A stretch of 28,482 nucleotides of DNA, taken from HGM04593 sp045533955 (GTDB lineage Bacteria; Bacteroidota; Bacteroidia; Bacteroidales; Bacteroidaceae). Position 1 is the first letter of the stretch, and each line of letters begins with the position of its first letter. Below, in pieces: positions 24,043 through 28,482 of the stretch. Location of the stretch: contig JAZSIU010000029.1 in assembly GCA_045533955.1 (NCBI GenBank), positions 1 to 28,482 of the forward strand, read 5' to 3'. Under the pieces are notes generated by a model that made no database searches, was not told the DNA's origin, and worked only from the letters and a program-made list of their open reading frames with translations. The position numbers and the translations under genes were made by a program.

Positions 24043-25272
24043 ATGAATTTATTCTATACGGTGCTTGGCCGGTTTTTCCTTGTTGGGGCAGTGGTCTTGC
24101 TGCTTGTCTCGTCGGTCGCGTGTAGTGGCGATGATGATAGTCGCGGGCCGTCTGCGAACGGAGGCTTGCGCAATCTTACTTTTGTCTATATGATGGCCGA
24201 GAATAGTCTCTCGGGCTATGCAACATTTGATATTTTGGAGATGATGAGTGCTGCAGCCGAAATTCCCGACGACTGCGCACTCATTGTTTTTGTCGATGAT
24301 GTGCTGTGTCCGCGTATCTGCCGCATTCGTTATGGCACTGAAGGTGCTGTGTGCGATACTATTTATACTTTTGAGAAAGATTTTGCAAGCAGCGGTGTCG
24401 ATAATGCGCGTATGGTGTTCCGTTGGGTGGGTGAGCGCTACGCTGCACAGACTGTGAACGTGGTTCTGTGGTCGCACGGAAGCGGTTGGGTAGCGAGCAG
24501 CCGGGCGCCCGGTAGCCGAAGCATCGGCGTTGATAATGGTGAGAACAGTTACTCGAATGCGGCCACTGCGGCGCTCGAAATTTCGGATATTCCCCTTTTG
24601 CTTGCCGAACTGCCCGTGAGGCCGTCGGTGCTTATGTTTGACGCTTGTTTTATGCAGACGCTCGAGACGGCTTACGAATTGCGCAATTGTGCCCGGTGGA
24701 TTGTGGCCTCTCCGGCCGAAATACCTGCCGAGGGTGCGCCTTACGACCTTCTTTTGGAGCACTTTTTTGCCCGTACAATTAGTTCCGTAGATATTGTTGA
24801 TGCTTACTGCGCGGCTTATACGGGAAAATGGAGCGGGGTGGTGCTCTCGGTTGTCAATTGCGACGCAATGGAGCAGCTCGCAGCCTGTTGCAGGGAGTGT
24901 GTCCCAGAGGCCTTCGAGCGTGTAAGGGGTGAGGCCGAGGCTGCCTTTTCGTACCTTCCCGGCGGATACTCGTCGGGTGGGGTGGATTATTACCCCGATT
25001 TTACCGATGCAAATGCCGTGATGCAAAAGGCGTTGGATGCGGCCTCGCTTGTTGCGTGGCGTGAGGCGCTTGATAGGGCTGTGCCTTACAGAGCAACAAC
25101 GGGGCGGTGGTACTCGGCTGTGCACAGGATAAATTACAAGGTCGATTATGCCAATTATTGCGGGGTTTCGATGTATGTGCCTCGCGAGGATGAGCGCTGC
25201 AAGGCCTATAATGCCGATTTTTCTTCCACTGCTTGGTATAAGGCGGCAGGATGGTCGCTCACCGGATGGTAA
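24043..25272 (+). CDS. Clostripain-family (C11) cysteine peptidase lipoprotein
   Basis: 409 residues from the ATG at 24043; earlier TTG and GTG codons in frame would only lengthen the signal. The lipoprotein signal ends LLVSSVAC (Cys27), followed by SGDDDS. The acidic run right after the Cys resembles the surface-export signal of Bacteroidetes lipoproteins. The catalytic domain begins LRNLTFVYMMAENSLSGYA, with the catalytic His145 in VLWSHGSGW and Cys202 in MFDACFMQTLETAYEL, then WIVASPAEIPAEGAPYD. These are the C11 (PF03415-type) landmarks. Known C11 enzymes cleave after Arg or Lys; the specificity here is not visible. It follows the small secreted-protein gene by 41 bases. Confidence 0.88.
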   Translation: MNLFYTVLGRFFLVGAVVLLLVSSVACSGDDDSRGPSANGGLRNLTFVYMMAENSLSGYATFDILEMMSAAAEIPDDCALIVFVDDVLCPRICRIRYGTEGAVCDTIYTFEKDFASSGVDNARMVFRWVGERYAAQTVNVVLWSHGSGWVASSRAPGSRSIGVDNGENSYSNAATAALEISDIPLLLAELPVRPSVLMFDACFMQTLETAYELRNCARWIVASPAEIPAEGAPYDLLLEHFFARTISSVDIVDAYCAAYTGKWSGVVLSVVNCDAMEQLAACCRECVPEAFERVRGEAEAAFSYLPGGYSSGGVDYYPDFTDANAVMQKALDAASLVAWREALDRAVPYRATTGRWYSAVHRINYKVDYANYCGVSMYVPREDERCKAYNADFSSTAWYKAAGWSLTGW

Positions 25273-25305
25273 GCGACTGTTTTTTTAGCTTTCTTCGGGC
25301 CTTTT

Positions 25306-27894
25306 TTAGAATTGTACGTGCAGCTTTATTCTTATTCCATCCTTGTCTATTCCCGGATAGTCGCGGTAGGTGAGGCGGCGCACATAGTCGATGCGCAGTA
25401 CACGGAAGATGTTTTCTATGCCCACGGCGACCTCGACATACGGCGTCGAACTTAGATAGTGGTACGTGTCATTCTCGTATGGGAATTTAAACAACGAGCC
25501 TGTGTTCAAAGGGTCGGGACGGTTCTTCTCGCTTAGGTTGCCAAACATTCCCCGACACGAGATTACCTCGCGCCAATTGAGCCTGCGGATGAGTGGCAGA
25601 CGATTGAATATGAGGCCGTTCATATAATATGTGAGGTCCCACGAGGCATATTCGTCGTTGAAAAATTCCATTGCGTTCATCAGCCAAAATGATTCGTCTT
25701 GTATGGTGTACGAGAGATTGGCGTTGGGGGTGATTAGCAGGGGGAAGGGGACTTTGTTCCACACTTTTCCGGCTTTAAGGTTGCAGTCGGTGTAGCCGAA
25801 TGCCGAGAACCAGAAGCGCTTTTGAAATGTTGCTTCGGTGTGCTGGTAGTTGAGGTCGCCGCCTAAAAATCCTTTTATGCCTATGCGGTGCTTGAGGGTA
25901 AAGACGGGGTGCTCGGGCAATACTGAGTGGCGGTTCCACTTTGTTTGTGTGAATTTCTCTTTTGGGGCGTAGCGCAGGAATATCTCGACCTCGGATTGTG
26001 CAAGCTCTTTTATGAATGTGCTTGTGGTTACTCCGTCTATGGTGCTTGTGCGCTCGAAGGGTATCAGATGGGTCGATTCGTCTATGCGGTTGCGCAGTTT
26101 CAGTGCGTAGGAGAAGTGGTTGTAAAATTCGCGTGTGTAGGTTACCTCGGCTTTTTTTACGTAACCTATTTTGTTGTCGTCCTGTCGCTTGAAGCTTAGG
26201 AACATATTGTCTTTGTTGGTGAAAAGGTAGGTCTGACCATATTGGTATATGTCGTTCTCGTAGTTGACTTTTACCGAGTGTATGGGGAATTCGTTGGGGT
26301 GCTCTTTTTTCTTTTTGAATGAGTATTCTACCTCGCCCATATATTTCCAGCGGTTGTCGCGCAGGCCGTATGCGACAAAGAATCGTCCGAAAAGGTGGGG
26401 ATTGAGGTAGGCCGAGGTCATCGCTCCGGTGCGTAGACGTAGGCCTTCGAGCTCGTTGTAGCTTGCTGTGGTGTTGACGGGGCCGTAGAAGATGGGTGGC
26501 TCATTCTCGCGGATGGGCACCCAGCCGGTGAAGAGGAACGAGACGCCTTTTTCGAGCCAATAATAGAGTGGTTGCGAGCGCAGCTCTTTCATCATACGGC
26601 CGACGGATTGCTCTTTTTCGGTAACTTCGGAGAGGCGGTTGGCTGTCCAATATTCTTCGTTGCGGCGGGATGAGGCGTCGTCCTCATAGACGCTGCCCGG
26701 AAAGTCGAGTATCTTTTGGGCGCTCTCGTCGGGGGTGAATCGGTAGTTGCCGTATGTTACGTTGCGGTTGGCGTAGAATCCGTTAACTGCATCTACTACT
26801 TTGAATTCTGTTACAAGGGATTCGCTTAGCAGGATGCGCGTGCCGTCGCTCAGGCGGTCGAATTCTTGCTTTATATTCATATACTCGATAAAATTCATAT
26901 TTATGTCGTGGGGAACGTTCATCTGTACTAATTTTATGAAGAATGTCGAGTCGGCGGCAACGTATATGTGCCCGGTGAACCCGAAGGATTCGGGGTTGAA
27001 GGGGGTAAAGGCAAGGTCGATGCACTCTTGGCCGGCAATGTCGAGTGTGTCCATTATGTAATAACGGTAAAATGTGGGGCCTAATTTTGAGAGGGGGCTC
27101 ATAAATTTACTGCCGAAGAGCGAGATATTATCTTGGAATATGTCAACGTCCTTGAATGTCTCTTCGTAGAGCGCCTCTAACGACTCGGCCGAAAAAACAT
27201 CATCGATACCGTTGCGCTTGCGTGCCTTGACGTGCTGACGGTGGCGCTTGGGCTCTTTGCGGTAGTAGTCGGTGCCGATGAGCTCGCGAGCTGAAATGTG
27301 GAGGATGGGCTTTCCCGATATTAACGACGTGTCGATGTAATTCTCGAGAAAAGAGAATTTTTTGCTAAAGTGGCTGTCTTGTGTTGTGTTGAAATTGTTC
27401 AGCGCAACATTTAGTTTCTCGTGGCGGTCGCGGCTGAAATAGTCCTTGTTCTCGGGGGAATTTTCGTCGCGCCTCTCGATGATGGTGCGTGCCAGCTGCA
27501 CCGCGGGATTATTCTTGCGTTTATATTTCTCTTTTTTGGGCTTTATCGTAACGGCCGAGAGTTCGTAATTCTCGGGCTTGAGACGAATGTTTATAGGCAT
27601 ACGTGTCTTTTTCGATAGTGCAATGCGCTGCTCTTTGTATCCGATGCTTGTTACTATGAGTGTGTCGCGCAGCTGAGGCGCAAAAAATGAGAAATATCCA
27701 TTATTGTCGCTGCTGCATCCAAGCGTGCTACGGCTTATGCGTATAGAAACATAAGGAAGTGCCTCTTTTGTTGAAGCGTCCAAAATGCGTCCGTGAATGC
27801 GAGTTTTTGTGTTGCCCTGTGCCGATGCAATGCTTGCTGTAAGGCATAATGCTAATATATATATATAATGTATAGCGCTTCTAAATTTACTCAT
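25306..27894 (-). CDS. CarboxypepD_reg-like / DUF5686 outer-membrane protein
   Basis: 862 residues. Signal peptide to about residue 25 (IYILALCLTASIASAQ). Residues about 31-110 form a carboxypeptidase-regulatory-like beta-sandwich (IHGRILDASTKEALPYVSIRIS, then GYFSFF, TLIVTSIGYKEQRI), as at the N-terminus of TonB-dependent proteins. The rest matches my recollection of DUF5686: AVTIKPKKEKYKRKNNPAVQLARTIIERRDEN, then many aromatic beta strands to a C-terminal barrel ending GIRIKLHVQF. There is no TonB-dependent plug domain, so it is not a SusC protein. The molecular function is unknown. It is convergent with the C11 peptidase gene, with 33 bases between stops and no clear hairpin. Confidence 0.85.
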   Translation of the reverse strand: MSKFRSAIHYIYILALCLTASIASAQGNTKTRIHGRILDASTKEALPYVSIRISRSTLGCSSDNNGYFSFFAPQLRDTLIVTSIGYKEQRIALSKKTRMPINIRLKPENYELSAVTIKPKKEKYKRKNNPAVQLARTIIERRDENSPENKDYFSRDRHEKLNVALNNFNTTQDSHFSKKFSFLENYIDTSLISGKPILHISARELIGTDYYRKEPKRHRQHVKARKRNGIDDVFSAESLEALYEETFKDVDIFQDNISLFGSKFMSPLSKLGPTFYRYYIMDTLDIAGQECIDLAFTPFNPESFGFTGHIYVAADSTFFIKLVQMNVPHDINMNFIEYMNIKQEFDRLSDGTRILLSESLVTEFKVVDAVNGFYANRNVTYGNYRFTPDESAQKILDFPGSVYEDDASSRRNEEYWTANRLSEVTEKEQSVGRMMKELRSQPLYYWLEKGVSFLFTGWVPIRENEPPIFYGPVNTTASYNELEGLRLRTGAMTSAYLNPHLFGRFFVAYGLRDNRWKYMGEVEYSFKKKKEHPNEFPIHSVKVNYENDIYQYGQTYLFTNKDNMFLSFKRQDDNKIGYVKKAEVTYTREFYNHFSYALKLRNRIDESTHLIPFERTSTIDGVTTSTFIKELAQSEVEIFLRYAPKEKFTQTKWNRHSVLPEHPVFTLKHRIGIKGFLGGDLNYQHTEATFQKRFWFSAFGYTDCNLKAGKVWNKVPFPLLITPNANLSYTIQDESFWLMNAMEFFNDEYASWDLTYYMNGLIFNRLPLIRRLNWREVISCRGMFGNLSEKNRPDPLNTGSLFKFPYENDTYHYLSSTPYVEVAVGIENIFRVLRIDYVRRLTYRDYPGIDKDGIRIKLHVQF

Positions 27895-28230
27895 ATTCTA
27901 TTCTGAGGATTGTATAACTTTAAAGGAAAACTATTTTTTGCGATAAAGTTTTCTTAAATTAGGCTGCAAAAATAACTATATTTCTTCTATTAGTATTGCA
28001 AATAGTGCTAATTTTAGTTTTTCTTTTGTGAATTAGTATTAAAAATCCCACTTATTATATAAGCAAAGAGTAATTGTCGATGCGAGGCGATGGGGTGGTG
28101 TGCTTTTTTACATTCTGTTCGATGGCTTTTCTGTTAGATTGCCGTAAAAGGTAAAAATATTTTAGTGCTTAACGCGTTGATTATTAGTAAGTCTTAAAAT
28201 TTGTTTAAAATTCTCTCAATTTTTTCTTTT
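27895..28230. other. Intergenic region upstream of the DUF5686 gene
   Basis: AT-rich and without a credible open frame. GAAAACT at 27926-27932 and AGTTTTC at 27947-27953 form a small hairpin in the DUF5686 leader. TATTTTTG on the minus strand at 27967-27974 is a full -7 match for that gene, about 73 bases from its ATG, with a poorly spaced CAAA (TTTG on the minus strand) at 27999-28002. Confidence 0.5.
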
Positions 28231-28236
28231 AAAATA

Positions 28237-28268
28237 TTTGGTAGGTTCAGATTTTTGCCGTTACTTTG
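28237..28268 (+). promoter_or_regulatory. Tandem promoter P1 of a probable rRNA operon
   Basis: TTTGGTAG at 28237-28244, a spacer of 20 from TTTG, and TTACTTTG at 28261-28268, followed by CATTCGCTTTCGG. A 6-bp hairpin GCACTA-AGCG-TAGTGC (28281-28296) and TTTT follow immediately in the transcript. The arrangement is duplicated at P2. Confidence 0.65.
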
Positions 28269-28388
28269 CATTCGCTTTCGGCACTAAGCGTAGTGCTTTT
28301 AAAGGGCGGTTCTATTGAAATTTTGAGCAGTGTGTTTTTTAAAAGATTTTCGCTCCTTGAAAATTTTTTAAAAAAAGTTGCAAAAAAG

Positions 28389-28419
28389 TTTGGTAGTTAA
28401 AAAAAAAGCTGTACCTTTG
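28389..28419 (+). promoter_or_regulatory. Tandem promoter P2 of a probable rRNA operon
   Basis: TTTGGTAG at 28389-28396, a spacer of 19 from TTTG, and TACCTTTG at 28412-28419, both full consensus matches, followed by CACTCGCTTTCGG. The region before it is A/T-tract rich (28341-28390), like an UP element. Confidence 0.75.
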
Positions 28420-28424
28420 CACTC

Positions 28425-28482
28425 GCTTTCGGGAAGCAACGTGGTTGCCTCGATAAAACGAAAGCAAAAGACGATCCTTGAC
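28425..28482 (+). other. Probable rRNA operon leader, cut by the window end
   Basis: After P2 the transcript would form GCTTTCG (28425-28431) paired with CGAAAGC (28459-28465), enclosing GCAAC-GTG-GTTGC (28435-28447). The window ends GATCCTTGAC, which resembles the boxA antitermination sequence that precedes 16S rRNA genes (compare TGCTCTTTAACA of E. coli). The 16S gene itself is outside the window, so this is inference from promoter strength, duplication and leader form. Confidence 0.5.

Noticed and set aside
24049..25125. Long minus-strand frame opposite the C11 peptidase
   Set aside because: It is a shadow of the GC-rich peptidase gene; its product is rich in Arg/His/Thr with no domain pattern.
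1..28482. CRISPR arrays, insertion sequences, tRNA genes, phage genes
   Set aside because: I looked on both strands and saw no regularly spaced repeats, transposase or integrase motifs, or tRNA cloverleaf sequences.

Overview
The window looks like a Bacteroidales (Bacteroidetes) chromosome segment. The signs are Bacteroidetes-type promoters (-33 TTTG, -7 TAnnTTTG, spacing near 20), no Shine-Dalgarno sequences deciding starts, a short 286-residue primary sigma factor, a type III glutamine synthetase, a DUF5686 outer-membrane protein and a C11 protease lipoprotein. Coding regions are moderately GC-rich and intergenic regions very AT-rich.

Layout. 1-554 is non-coding, with several strong inverted repeats, one of them a 14-bp perfect repeat enclosing a second hairpin. 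555-967 (minus) is a broken 3' remnant of a gene resembling C13 (legumain-like) peptidases. 1047-2210 (minus) is nagA. 2741-4924 (plus) is glnN. 4967-9575 (minus) is a four-gene tripartite efflux operon: TolC-like outer-membrane factor, MacA-like adaptor, ATPase and MacB-like permease. 9866-11001 (plus) is ribE (riboflavin synthase) overlapping a nitroreductase gene. 11166-11511 (minus) is RNase P RNA. 11900-13387 (plus) is a DegP/HtrA protease.

13452-22390 is a phosphate island. It holds a sensor kinase/response regulator pair (minus), a Na+/phosphate symporter with a C-terminal PhoU-like region, a small outer-membrane porin, and pstS-pstC-pstA-pstB. No separate phoU follows pstB. The symporter and porin promoters share a duplicated 11-bp element (GAAACAT plus four bases) placed exactly 26 nt before the -7 box in both. 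It has the architecture of the enterobacterial Pho box but a different sequence, so it is the best candidate here for an undescribed regulatory site. Its binder is plausibly the neighbouring response regulator.

22573-23433 is rpoD. It is followed by a small secreted protein of unknown function, a surface-type C11 (clostripain) lipoprotein, and, on the minus strand, an 862-residue CarboxypepD_reg-like/DUF5686 protein. The last 250 bases hold two tandem, near-duplicate strong promoters, each followed by a hairpin. The window ends inside what looks like a ribosomal RNA operon leader, with a boxA-like end, but the rRNA itself is not in view.
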